Source: Promethearchaeia archaeon
GTDB lineage: Archaea; Asgardarchaeota; Lokiarchaeia; Sigyniarchaeales; SOKP01
Assembly: GCA_029856105.1 (NCBI GenBank)
Contig: JAHQWH010000006.1
Coordinates: 1-63,576 of the forward strand
DNA: 63,576 bases
Direction of reading: 5' to 3'
The notes under the pieces were generated by a model, which searched no databases, was not told where the DNA came from, and saw only the letters and a list, made by a program, of their open reading frames with translations. This document shows, piece after piece, positions 26,302 to 36,047 of this stretch (position 1 is its first letter; every line of letters begins with the position of its first letter). The position numbers and the translations under genes were made by a program.

Positions 26302-28104
26302 TTAAGTAGGGTTTCCCTCTGAATCCCATCCTCTTAGATTATAATATTTCGGAAGTAATTCAACTAAGGGTGGAATATTTTGTTTTGTACCCCCTTTTTT
26401 TATAGGAGTAAAGAATCTAGTACCGATGGTATCGTCTTCTTTAGTAATTCCACAATCAATATTAAATTTCCGTTTCAAATTGAATATTCTTTCGCCCGCT
26501 TGGACCCAACTTTCGACTGTATAAGCTCGCCCGGTAATTGTGTTTAAAGAGTGAACCCATGGTATAATTTGATTAACATACCAAAAACCAAAAATACATC
26601 CACCACACGCGGAATATGCTTCACTGGAATCTTGAATTTTAACAACAGCATTAACGACGTCGTCGGTTCCAAATCGGTCAACTTGTTTATCCAATCCAAT
26701 GTCAATTTTCTGATTTGCCATTGAAGATAAATGCATTGGTTCATAGCAATGATACGCACCGCGAGAAGAAGTTGCATAATCTAAAGCGGTCATATTATTG
26801 CTTCTGGGTTCATGAGCTGGAACTTCAAGACCCTTACCGTGTGTTTCAAGATCCTCCGGTAAGTTTCTTTTTCGGCAAAATATCCTAACTCCTTCAGCTA
26901 GATCATCACCGACCCCTTCTCGCATAGCAATCATTCGAAATAATTTTTCAATTACTGAAATAGCTCCCCAAATTTGATATTCGCCAGGTTTTTCCGGATC
27001 AAGTTCAAACCCAATTTCTTTAAGATCGAGATCAATCAATTTTCGTTCTGTAGCTTCAAGAAATGCTCCAAGTGTGCTCCCAAGTGAAATAGTATCAATT
27101 CCCAGATCATTTAAAATTCCATTCCATTTAATTAAGGCATCTAAATCTTTAACCATTAGAAGGGCTCCTATCATTGCAAGAGTTTCATATTCGGGCCATG
27201 CAACCATTTGACCTTCAAAATTTATAAATGCCCTACAGGCAACAGGACAATTGAAACACGCGTAATGTTTTATCTCATATTTTTCTTGTAGGGCGAAATA
27301 CCCAATCTTTTTTGTTCCTGGCCATCTACTTAAGGTATAGTTTTTGATAGGAATATCTCCCATGCTCACATAATTATCCATATGTATAGGTGTCCCACCA
27401 TCTTTCATTGCATTAGCCAATGGGCTTTCTTTTACCATATCTCTTATTATTTTTACTGCGCTTTTTAAACCATCTTTATTATCGATGTCTACTTGACCTT
27501 GCCCTCGAACAGCAATTGCTTTTAATTTTTTACTACCCATTACTGCCCCCATTCCACATCGTCCAGATGCATGTTGAGATTCACTTATTATAGCAGCGTA
27601 TTTCACGAGATTAACTCCCGCAGGACCTATAGAGGCAATTTTTATTTTATCGTCTCTAATTATTTGTTTGATTGTATCTTCTGTCTTTATAGTACCAAAA
27701 TTCCATATTTCAGAAGCATCACGAATCTCTACGTTCTCATTATCAATCCATAGGAAAATAGGGTTTTCGCTTATACCTTTAATAACAATATGATCAAAAC
27801 CAGCACTTTTTAATTCCTTTCCAAAAAATCCCCCAGCAGAAGATTCCCCAATAATTCCAGTTAAAGGCGATTTTGCCATTACAAAATGACGCCCACAAAA
27901 AGGAACAGTAGTACCGCAAAATGGGCCTACTGAAAAGATCAGCAAATTTTTACCATCATATGGATCAATTTTTGCAGGCACTTCACGTGTAAATATCGCA
28001 GCGGCGACACCAGCACCACCAATATAATTCTCTTCATCAGAAGGGTTAACATCTTCCGTAGAGATCTTTTTTGTATCTAAATCAACTCTTAAAATTTTTC
28101 CCAT
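26302..28104 (-). CDS. Tungsten/molybdopterin aldehyde ferredoxin oxidoreductase
   Basis: This AOR-family enzyme (about 600 residues) oxidises aldehydes to acids using ferredoxin. The N-terminal cofactor-binding domain is typical: GKILRVDLDTKKISTED, then YIGGAGVAAAIFTREVP and GPFCGTTVPFCGRHFVMAKSPLTG. The 4Fe-4S ligands appear as CFNCPVAC (C-x2-C-x3-C, about 296-303) with a further Cys in SACGGCIFGFW near residue 505. I prefer the ATG at 28104 over a GTG nine bases upstream. The gene lies downstream of the glycyl radical enzyme, its activase and the roadblock regulator on the same strand, so it may process an aldehyde made by that enzyme. Confidence 0.92.
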   Translation of the reverse strand: MGKILRVDLDTKKISTEDVNPSDEENYIGGAGVAAAIFTREVPAKIDPYDGKNLLIFSVGPFCGTTVPFCGRHFVMAKSPLTGIIGESSAGGFFGKELKSAGFDHIVIKGISENPIFLWIDNENVEIRDASEIWNFGTIKTEDTIKQIIRDDKIKIASIGPAGVNLVKYAAIISESQHASGRCGMGAVMGSKKLKAIAVRGQGQVDIDNKDGLKSAVKIIRDMVKESPLANAMKDGGTPIHMDNYVSMGDIPIKNYTLSRWPGTKKIGYFALQEKYEIKHYACFNCPVACRAFINFEGQMVAWPEYETLAMIGALLMVKDLDALIKWNGILNDLGIDTISLGSTLGAFLEATERKLIDLDLKEIGFELDPEKPGEYQIWGAISVIEKLFRMIAMREGVGDDLAEGVRIFCRKRNLPEDLETHGKGLEVPAHEPRSNNMTALDYATSSRGAYHCYEPMHLSSMANQKIDIGLDKQVDRFGTDDVVNAVVKIQDSSEAYSACGGCIFGFWYVNQIIPWVHSLNTITGRAYTVESWVQAGERIFNLKRKFNIDCGITKEDDTIGTRFFTPIKKGGTKQNIPPLVELLPKYYNLRGWDSEGNPT

Positions 28105-28242
28105 TATTCTCACTCTTTCAAAAATTATAGAATTCTAGTAATACTTTCATTTTCTTATTTATTAAACTTTCTATAAAACTCTTTATTGAAAGATTTTTTA
28201 TGAAAAAGACTTGAAAACCAGCTTAATTATTAAAAAAAAACT

Positions 28243-28806
28243 CTATTGAATTAAATCAGATAAAGGATTACCGATTAATTCTATAATTTTAATATAGGAT
28301 GTAAATATCATTTCATTGCTAATTGTTGAATCGAATGAAATCGATAAAACTAACGCTTTATGGAAATATATTATTAGAAGTTTTCCATCTTCTCCTTCGA
28401 TATAAGAAATTTTGAATTTTCCTTTATTAGTTGCGACGCATGCTCTTTGCGCTAGACTAAATAGAGCAGTAGTCATTGCTGCATAACGGGATTCATTAGC
28501 TCCTTCCGGAAGTATACTACTTATTGGAGCACCATCAACAATACTTATAAGAATGACAGCTTTTACACCATCAAGCTTCTTTATAATTCTCATTATGAAA
28601 GATGCATTGGACAATTTGTCTGAAAGTTTATATATTTTATATCTATCTGAAAACATACCTGTTTCTTGTACTATGGCTCTATCTTTTAATCTTTTAATAG
28701 TAGTTCTTATTTTTGGTTCTTCAATCCCTGTTATTTCGCTTAATTGAAGAATTGTTAAAGCTTTTGTTTTTAATTCTTTTATTAATTTTTCTGCTATAGT
28801 TGTCAT
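28243..28806 (-). CDS. Winged-helix DNA-binding domain fused to roadblock/LC7-like domain
   Basis: Residues 1-65 form a winged helix (LIKELKTKALTILQLSEITGIEEPKIRTTIKRLKDRAIVQETG). Residues about 70-180 match the roadblock/MglB fold: a helix with KKLDGVKAVILISIVDGAPISSILPE, then YAAMTTALFSLAQRACV, and strands with GEDGKLLIIYF. Roadblock proteins bind Ras-like GTPases, so this looks like a regulator that could link GTPase state or a ligand to transcription. A GGTGAT site 5 bases before the ATG supports the start. It is placed between the activase and AOR genes. Confidence 0.8.
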   Translation of the reverse strand: MTTIAEKLIKELKTKALTILQLSEITGIEEPKIRTTIKRLKDRAIVQETGMFSDRYKIYKLSDKLSNASFIMRIIKKLDGVKAVILISIVDGAPISSILPEGANESRYAAMTTALFSLAQRACVATNKGKFKISYIEGEDGKLLIIYFHKALVLSISFDSTISNEMIFTSYIKIIELIGNPLSDLIQ

Positions 28807-28965
28807 ACAATATCACCTTTTTAAAAAAGTAATTGTTATACAAACATCTTTTCTAATATTAAAAGATGTACTTATGTTATATATATAGAGATTTGTCTAT
28901 TTAAATGTTATGAAAGTGTTATTTTGATAATATAAAAATTAGAAAAAATAGATTAAATTGCTTAA

Positions 28966-29865
28966 CTAAAAATCGTTAAATTCAAAATCAGAAAAAATTA
29001 ATTTAATTCTCTCTTTACTTTTATTATCTAACCATTCAGAATGATCATAGGATGGTTTAATTCCTATCTTTTCTGGTTTAGAGAGCCAGAGTGGATTATA
29101 AGGTAATAATCCTATTTTTTTTATTTTTAAGGTTTTCAAAAAATTAGCTAAGTTATTCAAATTTTCATCTGTATCTGTTATATTAGGAATAAGGGGAATC
29201 CTTGGTAATATTTCTATTGATTTGTTTTTAATGATATCTTCAAAATTTTCTAATATCTTCTCGTTTGAAACTTTACAATATCTAGCATGTAATTTTGGAT
29301 TGTAAATTTTCAAATCAAAATAAATAAGGTCGATATATGGTAAAATAAATTCATAAAATTTGTCTCGATTATAATATCCACTGGTCTCTAAACATACATG
29401 AATATCTTCTTTTTTGAGTTCTTTTACTAATTCATTTATGTAATCTATATGATAAAGCGGTTCTCCACCAGAAAAAGTAACCCCTCCACCTGAATTTTTA
29501 TAAAAAATTTTATCTTTTAATATAATTTCAAGTAATTCTTTTATGCTATATTCTTGTCCTACAAATTCTAAGGCATAATTTGGGCATACTTCAATGCATT
29601 TACCACAGAGATTACATAAAGAGCGATCTATTCGATATTTGTTTGAAAAATCAATAGCATCTTGATTACAGGATTCTATACAACTTCCACATTCTGAACA
29701 CATCTGTTTATCAAATGATAATTCTAAAAATGGAGATTTAGCTTCAGGATTTTGGCACCATACACAAGAAAGTGGGCAACCTTTAAAAAAAAGTAATGTC
29801 CTTATTCCCGGACCGTCATCTAAAGCGTTCCTTCTAATATCTACTAATAGAGTTTTATCTGTCAT
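28966..29865 (-). CDS. Glycyl-radical enzyme activase (radical SAM)
   Basis: The 299-residue activase generates the glycyl radical on its partner. The radical SAM cluster is C30-x3-C34-x2-C37 within KGCPLSCVWCQNP, preceded by DDGPGIRTLLF. Two inserted 4Fe-4S ferredoxin sets follow (C56/C59/C62/C66 and C84/C87/C90/C94). This is typical of activases for glycerol dehydratase, HPAD and succinate-synthase-type enzymes rather than for classical PFL. SGGEPL for SAM binding is near residue 128. It lies 90 bases after its partner gene on the same strand. Confidence 0.93.
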   Translation of the reverse strand: MTDKTLLVDIRRNALDDGPGIRTLLFFKGCPLSCVWCQNPEAKSPFLELSFDKQMCSECGSCIESCNQDAIDFSNKYRIDRSLCNLCGKCIEVCPNYALEFVGQEYSIKELLEIILKDKIFYKNSGGGVTFSGGEPLYHIDYINELVKELKKEDIHVCLETSGYYNRDKFYEFILPYIDLIYFDLKIYNPKLHARYCKVSNEKILENFEDIIKNKSIEILPRIPLIPNITDTDENLNNLANFLKTLKIKKIGLLPYNPLWLSKPEKIGIKPSYDHSEWLDNKSKERIKLIFSDFEFNDF

Positions 29866-29955
29866 TGTTAAGAATACAATATCGTCAATAAAAGTAAAGA
29901 TAAAAAAATTAAAAAGTTAGAGGAAATGAATAAAAAAATATATTTTTTATTAGGT

Positions 29956-32922
29956 TTATCTTGATTTATATTCATGCCGCTCAATAAATTCTAATTGCAT
30001 GTTATTATTTAATTTCGTGAAATATGCGTTATATCCTGAAACTCTAACTAAAAGCCAGCGATAATCAATTGGGTTAGCCATCGCATCTCTTAATGTATCA
30101 GTGGACACGACATTAAATTGCCACTGCATCCCATTCAAATCAAAAAAGCTTTGCACATAGCTTGTAAAGAGATCTAACGTTTCTTCATGTGTATCTCCAG
30201 AATGAGGTATTAATTTAACGTTATAAGATGCGTTGTTTGCCATTTTCAAATAATCTAAGCTCGCAACACTTTGAATACTTGGTAATAGGATATCCGTTGT
30301 ACCCGGGGCGGGAGTTAATCCCGGTGTTAAAGATTTACCTTTTTTTCTACCTGAGGGCAAGGCGCCAGTAAGCATTCCAAACCCTGCGTGGTAACTAATA
30401 GACCAATATCCCACTAAGTATTTACCCCCTCTATAATTATCAGTAGAATGATAAACATCGTAGCAAAAGTCAATTAAATCTTGAGCAAGTTCGACAGTAC
30501 CTTTTTCGCCAGACCCGAATTTTGGAACTTGTTCTATGTTGTGTAGAATGGATTCATAACCATTCTCAAAGTTATTTTCAATGGCATCCATCAACGTAGT
30601 AAAGGTCAATTCTTTTTTCTTGTAGATGAGATCTCTTACAACTAATAGGCTATCAACCACGTCTGTCAATGCCACTAAAGCAACTCCTGATGTATTATAA
30701 ATAGCCCCTCCTTGAATAAGATCTTTGCCTTGTTCTAAAGGACCCTCAAAAAACCCAGATAATAACGGTGTAGGGTGTATATACTTATGGGCTTCCCCTA
30801 AATAATTATTTATTTCAATTGATTTTTCTGCTAAATATTTGAGTTGAGTTTTATAAGCATTAAGAAAGTCCTCGAATGTCGGGAAAGATGTTCGAACATC
30901 ACCCGTTTCAGGACCTACTTTTTCTCCGGTTAAAGGTATGAATCCATTATTTAACGTAATTTCTAATGGTGCGACTAAATTTAAAAGCATACAATTCGTA
31001 TGACCATAATGTTTACCTACAATTGTGGGTTCTACACAACCTGTAGCCGCCCAATCTCTTGCGTCTTCAATTGAGAATTCTTCATGGACCAATGCTTCAA
31101 TCATAGTTCTATCGTTATGAATACTAGGCGAAGCGCCCATATTGACATTTACTTCACACAATCGTCTTAGATACTCCTTTGAATTAATACCAGAATAATA
31201 TCTAGCATTCATATTGGGATCCTGAAAACCCAGCATTTCATTTGTTTTTAATATAATAAAACTCATATCGTTTACGGCATTTTTACCGTCTCTATCTACG
31301 CCTCCAATAGTTACCGTGTCGTCAGAGGAGCTCCCCCCGAATAATTTCCAACCTACATTCGGCATTACCGGATCGTGATCGTTTATCCTCAAAAATAACG
31401 ATCCTACAAGTTCTATAGCTTTTTTTACAATTTGATTTCTTTCTTCATCATTTGCAGCTTTTTCTATTTCTTTTAAAAAGAAAGGTTGTAACATTTGATC
31501 AAGCCGACCAATTGATAAAGCCGAATTTGCATTTTCACAGTGAAGACAAACAAAACTAGTCCAAATTGATTGAACGGCTTCATATATTGTTTCTGCTGGT
31601 TTAGCAGGGACTTTAGCACATATTCTAGAGAGTTCCTTCAATTCCTCTATGCGAGTTTCTTGATCTGGATTAGTTTGTTCTAAATTATTAGCAGCTCTAA
31701 GGGCTTCTTCACTTAAATGTTTAGAATACGCTAGAACCCCATCGATTGCAATTTGAATTGCCTTATAAAAATTTTGCTTTTCAGTTGTATCCGCTTTTAT
31801 TTCCATTTTATTGGCTTTGTTCTTCACGCTTTCTAATCCTTCATTAAGCACCATTGGAAATCCCGGAACGGTATGGCTAATGGCGTTATTTTTCATCATG
31901 AAATAAAAAACCCACCCTTCTTCTAAATGTTGCGAGAATGGATCGTTGTTTTTTGCTCTACAATATTCTCTTACATTCCGCTCCATCCAATAGGGAAACA
32001 CTTCCAAACTTAATATATCCGCATCTTTATCTGAGATATCGTTAGGATTAAGCTCACGTTCACCAATAGTTTTTAATTCAGGCCAAATACCCGTCGCGAT
32101 AAGTTCTGGATACAAGGGGATGCCTACTTCTTTTGAAGTAGTTGAGCCTGCTATGAGATGTTTATCGTGAATTATTGGTTTTTTATTTGACATTATATGA
32201 TTTACTGCTCTTGCCTGGCGCAATTCGGGATCAATCGGATTTCCTGAATTATCTACTTCAAAACCATTCTCTCTATGATATTCTGTCAAATGTTTTGCTC
32301 TTTCAATACATACCACTGGTTTTAAGGCAAACCGTCTATTCTTCAAATATTTTAAGCGTGGAAAATCATCTAAAGTATATTTTGACAAGTAAGGATCTTC
32401 TAAAACTTGAACATTATCGATCTTACGATTTAAGCTCTCGTTCCTTAGTTTTCTGCTCTTTTCTCCCTTATCAATATCTTCGATAGGATATATTAATCGA
32501 TTTTCTGGACCTTTATAGTCCTTTTTTTTAGGAGCAGTCACAAGTGAAGTAAGATAAGAGAATTTAGTAAGGTAAGACATGTTTCCTATATACCCCATTT
32601 CATTTGTCAAAAGATAATCAAGAGATTCTTCGGCACTTTTATTATAGAGATTAGCCAAAGTCTCTTTATCTTTATAGTAAATTGTTATGTTTGGATCTTC
32701 AATTTTTCCCTCACCGACCGTCATTTTTCCATCTTTAAATATTACGTATACATCGACTTCATCATCTTTTGTAGTAAACTGATATTTAGCATTAAAAACA
32801 AATCCTGTTTTTTCGTTAGATATCTCTTTACGCATTTTTCTGCGAGTATCGAATATCATTGCTAGTAAATTTAATTGCTCTTTAAAATTTTCAACCTCTT
32901 TATCAATTTCTAATTCATTCAT
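29956..32922 (-). CDS. Glycyl radical enzyme (PFL-like) with SCP2-like N-terminal domain
   Basis: This 988-residue enzyme has a complete 10-stranded PFL-type barrel. The thiyl Cys is residue 629 in ATGCVEPTI and the radical Gly is residue 963 in RVSGYNAYF. The CVE motif places it with dehydratase/lyase/succinate-synthase-type members and not with classical PFL, which has adjacent cysteines. Residues about 40-130 (FNAKYQFTTKDDEVDVYVIFKDGKMTVGEGKIEDPNITI and on) resemble the SCP2 sterol-carrier fold, which binds lipids or acyl chains. That extension accounts for the length above the usual 780-880 residues. The substrate is unknown; a hydrophobic one is my inference. Confidence 0.9.
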   Translation of the reverse strand: MNELEIDKEVENFKEQLNLLAMIFDTRRKMRKEISNEKTGFVFNAKYQFTTKDDEVDVYVIFKDGKMTVGEGKIEDPNITIYYKDKETLANLYNKSAEESLDYLLTNEMGYIGNMSYLTKFSYLTSLVTAPKKKDYKGPENRLIYPIEDIDKGEKSRKLRNESLNRKIDNVQVLEDPYLSKYTLDDFPRLKYLKNRRFALKPVVCIERAKHLTEYHRENGFEVDNSGNPIDPELRQARAVNHIMSNKKPIIHDKHLIAGSTTSKEVGIPLYPELIATGIWPELKTIGERELNPNDISDKDADILSLEVFPYWMERNVREYCRAKNNDPFSQHLEEGWVFYFMMKNNAISHTVPGFPMVLNEGLESVKNKANKMEIKADTTEKQNFYKAIQIAIDGVLAYSKHLSEEALRAANNLEQTNPDQETRIEELKELSRICAKVPAKPAETIYEAVQSIWTSFVCLHCENANSALSIGRLDQMLQPFFLKEIEKAANDEERNQIVKKAIELVGSLFLRINDHDPVMPNVGWKLFGGSSSDDTVTIGGVDRDGKNAVNDMSFIILKTNEMLGFQDPNMNARYYSGINSKEYLRRLCEVNVNMGASPSIHNDRTMIEALVHEEFSIEDARDWAATGCVEPTIVGKHYGHTNCMLLNLVAPLEITLNNGFIPLTGEKVGPETGDVRTSFPTFEDFLNAYKTQLKYLAEKSIEINNYLGEAHKYIHPTPLLSGFFEGPLEQGKDLIQGGAIYNTSGVALVALTDVVDSLLVVRDLIYKKKELTFTTLMDAIENNFENGYESILHNIEQVPKFGSGEKGTVELAQDLIDFCYDVYHSTDNYRGGKYLVGYWSISYHAGFGMLTGALPSGRKKGKSLTPGLTPAPGTTDILLPSIQSVASLDYLKMANNASYNVKLIPHSGDTHEETLDLFTSYVQSFFDLNGMQWQFNVVSTDTLRDAMANPIDYRWLLVRVSGYNAYFTKLNNNMQLEFIERHEYKSR

Positions 32923-33200
32923 ATTAATTATCTCTTTAGAATTCGAAAATTTCTTATTTTAAATTGGCACTAATATAATTCTTTTCTCTTAAGACTTTTA
33001 TAGTTATTTTTTTTTATTAAAAATTATATCTCTTTGTCAAATAATATAGCATACTCTTTTTTTAAAGTTTGATCTTTCCACAATTAAATCAATATATTCT
33101 AAATTTTGATTGACTAAATGATAACAGAATAATATATTAATAGATGCAAAAATATATTGAACTAATATTGTTTTTTTTTGAAAAATGAGGAGAATTTAAA
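32923..33200. promoter_or_regulatory. Divergent promoter region of the glycyl radical and FAD-oxidoreductase genes
   Basis: These 278 AT-rich bases lie between two divergent starts. TATA-like stretches occur near 33140-33150 on the plus strand. A GAGGAG-type ribosome site at 33187-33192 precedes the ATG at 33201. The exact control elements are not identifiable by eye. Confidence 0.4.
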
Positions 33201-34769
33201 ATGAGTAATGAGAGTATTGAACAAGTAATTAGTGAAACTTATGATGCTGTAATAATTGGCGCTGGTAATGGTGGTTTAATTGCCGCCGCAGAATTAGCAA
33301 TGAGAGGCGTTAAAATACTGCTTTTAGAACAACATAACTTACCGGGAGGATTTGCCTCTAGCTTTGTAAGGGGAAGGTTTGAGTTTGAGACTTCACTTCA
33401 TGAACTTTATGATTATGGGCCTTCATCAGATAAGGGCGGTACTAGAAGATTATTAGAAAAATATAAACTAGATTCAGAGTTTGTAGAAGTTCCTGAGGCA
33501 TATAGGTTAATTTTAACGGACCCAGATGAAGGAGTTGATGTAGTAATGCCTTTTGGAATTGATTCTTATCTTGATACTATGGAAAAAGAGGTCCCCGGAA
33601 GTAAAGAATCGGTAAGTAAATTTTTTGACCTAGCACAAGACATTAATAGGGCAACTGCCTATATAGGCCAGTCAAAAGGAAATCCCGATCAGAATGTTTT
33701 ACTAAAGGAGCATTCAAATTTTCTTAAAACTACAGCTTATTCCGTGGAAGATGTTCAAAATGCCCTTAATATGCCAGAAAAAGCGAGGAGTATTCTTAAC
33801 GCGTATTGGGTTTATTTAGGAGTTCCAACAAGTAGAGTGAATTTTACGATCTTTGCTTCTATGGTTTATGGTTATATTTTGAAAGGTGCTTATATTCCAA
33901 AATTTCGATCTCACGACTACACTACCGCTCTAGATACAAGGATTAGAGAATTAGGAGGTAAAATCGAATATAACACGACAGTAGAAAAAATATTGGTTGA
34001 AGACGGTAAAGTTGTCGGAGTTGAAACATCTAAAGGAGATAAGATTAAAACGAATCATATAGTTTGCAACGCTTCCCCCACGCTTACTTATAACAAATTA
34101 ATACATCCTAAATCAGAAGTTCCAGAAATTGCTTATAAGGAAATAAATGCGAGACGGCATGGAGTTTCTACATTTGTTGTTTATTTGGGTTTAGATGCAA
34201 CGGCCGATGAATTAGGACTCAAAGATTATAGTTACTTTATTTATAACAACAAGAATACTGAAGTACTTTACGAATCTTTGAACAATCTTGAAACGCCTGG
34301 GGTTCAAGCAACAATTTGTTTAAATAATGCAATCCCAGATTGCTCACCTCCAGGTACGTGTATTATTTCGATTACAACTGCTTTTCTACCGGGAGTATGG
34401 GACGATGTAAAGCCCGAAGATTACTTTACATTAAAAAATAAAATCGCGGAAGACCTTATTAACACTTTTGAAAAAACTACTGGTGCTCCAATAAAGGAAC
34501 ATATTGAAGAGATTGAAGTTGCTACGCCTCAAACCATTTCAAGATTTACCAGAGCTTATAATGGAGTAGTATATGGATACGAACCAGATTCTTGGGATTC
34601 TTTTGTCCCACGCTTGATGACGATGAATGACGAAAAGCATATTGAGGGTCTTGAATTTTGTGGAGGTTTTGGTAAAAGATGTCACGGATATAGTAGTGCT
34701 TTAAAGGATGGAGAAACTGCTGCGTTACTAACTTTACAAGATTTACATAAAAAAGGTGAGTTAAAATGA
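33201..34769 (+). CDS. Phytoene desaturase/retinol-saturase-like FAD oxidoreductase
   Basis: This 522-residue protein begins with a dinucleotide-binding motif, DAVIIGAGNGGLIAAAELAMRGVKILLLEQ (GxGxxG near 21-26), followed by PGGFASSF. The C-terminal FAD-contact region FGKRCHGYSSALKDGETAALL is typical of CrtI, carotene isomerase and retinol saturase relatives. It probably reduces or desaturates isoprenoid or other hydrophobic double bonds. Its stop overlaps the start of the next gene by 4 bases (ATGA), so it forms a coupled pair with a ferredoxin reductase that could deliver electrons. Confidence 0.85.
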   Translation: MSNESIEQVISETYDAVIIGAGNGGLIAAAELAMRGVKILLLEQHNLPGGFASSFVRGRFEFETSLHELYDYGPSSDKGGTRRLLEKYKLDSEFVEVPEAYRLILTDPDEGVDVVMPFGIDSYLDTMEKEVPGSKESVSKFFDLAQDINRATAYIGQSKGNPDQNVLLKEHSNFLKTTAYSVEDVQNALNMPEKARSILNAYWVYLGVPTSRVNFTIFASMVYGYILKGAYIPKFRSHDYTTALDTRIRELGGKIEYNTTVEKILVEDGKVVGVETSKGDKIKTNHIVCNASPTLTYNKLIHPKSEVPEIAYKEINARRHGVSTFVVYLGLDATADELGLKDYSYFIYNNKNTEVLYESLNNLETPGVQATICLNNAIPDCSPPGTCIISITTAFLPGVWDDVKPEDYFTLKNKIAEDLINTFEKTTGAPIKEHIEEIEVATPQTISRFTRAYNGVVYGYEPDSWDSFVPRLMTMNDEKHIEGLEFCGGFGKRCHGYSSALKDGETAALLTLQDLHKKGELK

Positions 34770-35995
34770 GCGAAGAGAAAAAGAAATTTGATATAGTTGT
34801 CAAAAGCAACACAAGAGATTTATTTGCGTTTACAAAATTAGTCCCAAAACGAAAAAAGAAGTTCGAAAAGGCATCTAGTGAACCGATAACAAAGGACCCA
34901 ATGAATGAACTCGCAGTGAGAATTCATCCTATAAGACAATACTTAGTAATCAATGAAATCAAAGACGAAACAAAATCTACTAAAACTTTTAAACTCACAC
35001 CTGATCCCGATTCAAACACAAATGAATTGGCTTATTTTAGAGGGGGTCAATATTTAAGCTTGAAGGTGCAAGTCAATGGAGTTGCAATCACAAGACCTTA
35101 TTCAATAGCTTCTTCTCCTTCGGATGCATTAAAAGGTTTCTATGAAATTACGATTAGAAAGGAAGAACTCGGATTTTTAACTGAATATATATGGGATAGC
35201 TGGAAAGTAGGAACTAAGGTTGAAAGTTCCGGGCCAGAGGGATTCTTTTTTTACGAGTCTCTTAGAGATTTAAAACAGATAGTCGGTCTTGCAGGAGGAT
35301 CAGGAATTACGCCATTCCGCTCCATCGCTAAAGAAATTATTGAGGGTAAATTAGATGCAAAGTTAACTTTGATGTATGGAAGTAGCGAAGAAGACGATAT
35401 CATTTATTACAACGAATTTAAAGAGCTTGAAAAGAAGTACTCCGAAAAAATTAAAGTTGTATATATTTTAAGTTGTGAAGAAGTTACACTCGAAGGATGT
35501 GAATTGGGCTTTTTAACTTCTGATATTATAGAAAAATATTGCGATGTAAACAGTAGCTCTTTTTTTATCTGTGGACCACAAGTTATGTATAATTTTGTTG
35601 AAAAAGAATTAGAAAAGTTCAATTTACCTCATAAACGCGTCCGTAGAGAAGCATTTGGTGAAATCAAAGATGTCCTAAGTAATCCAGACTTCCCTCAAGA
35701 TGTAGCTGATAAGGTATTTATGGTTAAGACTCACATTGGAAGTTTGATTAAAGAAATACCAGCAAAGGCAACCGAATCCGTCCTTGTTGCTCTAGAACGG
35801 GCAAAATTAAATCCACCATCAAAATGCCGCTCTGGCGAATGTGGGTTCTGTCGTTCACTTCTTATTTCTGGTGATGTATATGTAAGTCCTGTTTCTGATT
35901 GGAGAAAAGCTGGGGATAAGAAATTTAACTATTTCCATCCATGCGCATCCTACCCAATTACAGATCTCGAAATTAAAATTCCAAGAACATTATAA
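34766..35995 (+). CDS. Ferredoxin-NAD(P) reductase with C-terminal [2Fe-2S] ferredoxin
   Basis: This 409-residue protein has three modules. The FAD domain contains RPYSIASSP (about 111-119), the NAD(P) domain contains GLAGGSGITPFRSIA (about 173-187), and a plant-type ferredoxin lies at the C-terminus. The cluster ligands are in SKCRSGECGFCRS (C-x4-C-x2-C) plus the Cys of HPCASYP. About 45 N-terminal basic residues precede the FAD domain. The arrangement is that of phenol-hydroxylase-type reductases. Coupling with the FAD oxidoreductase suggests an NAD(P)H-to-flavoenzyme electron path. Confidence 0.9.
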   Translation: MSEEKKKFDIVVKSNTRDLFAFTKLVPKRKKKFEKASSEPITKDPMNELAVRIHPIRQYLVINEIKDETKSTKTFKLTPDPDSNTNELAYFRGGQYLSLKVQVNGVAITRPYSIASSPSDALKGFYEITIRKEELGFLTEYIWDSWKVGTKVESSGPEGFFFYESLRDLKQIVGLAGGSGITPFRSIAKEIIEGKLDAKLTLMYGSSEEDDIIYYNEFKELEKKYSEKIKVVYILSCEEVTLEGCELGFLTSDIIEKYCDVNSSSFFICGPQVMYNFVEKELEKFNLPHKRVRREAFGEIKDVLSNPDFPQDVADKVFMVKTHIGSLIKEIPAKATESVLVALERAKLNPPSKCRSGECGFCRSLLISGDVYVSPVSDWRKAGDKKFNYFHPCASYPITDLEIKIPRTL

Positions 35996-36047
35996 ATAAC
36001 CAATTTTTTTTCTTTTTTATAGTAAAAATTAATCAAAGTGAATTTTT

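Noticed and set aside
26544..26777. Alternative frame within the aldehyde ferredoxin oxidoreductase gene
   Set aside because: Overlaps a clear coding sequence on the same strand in another frame and has no motif.
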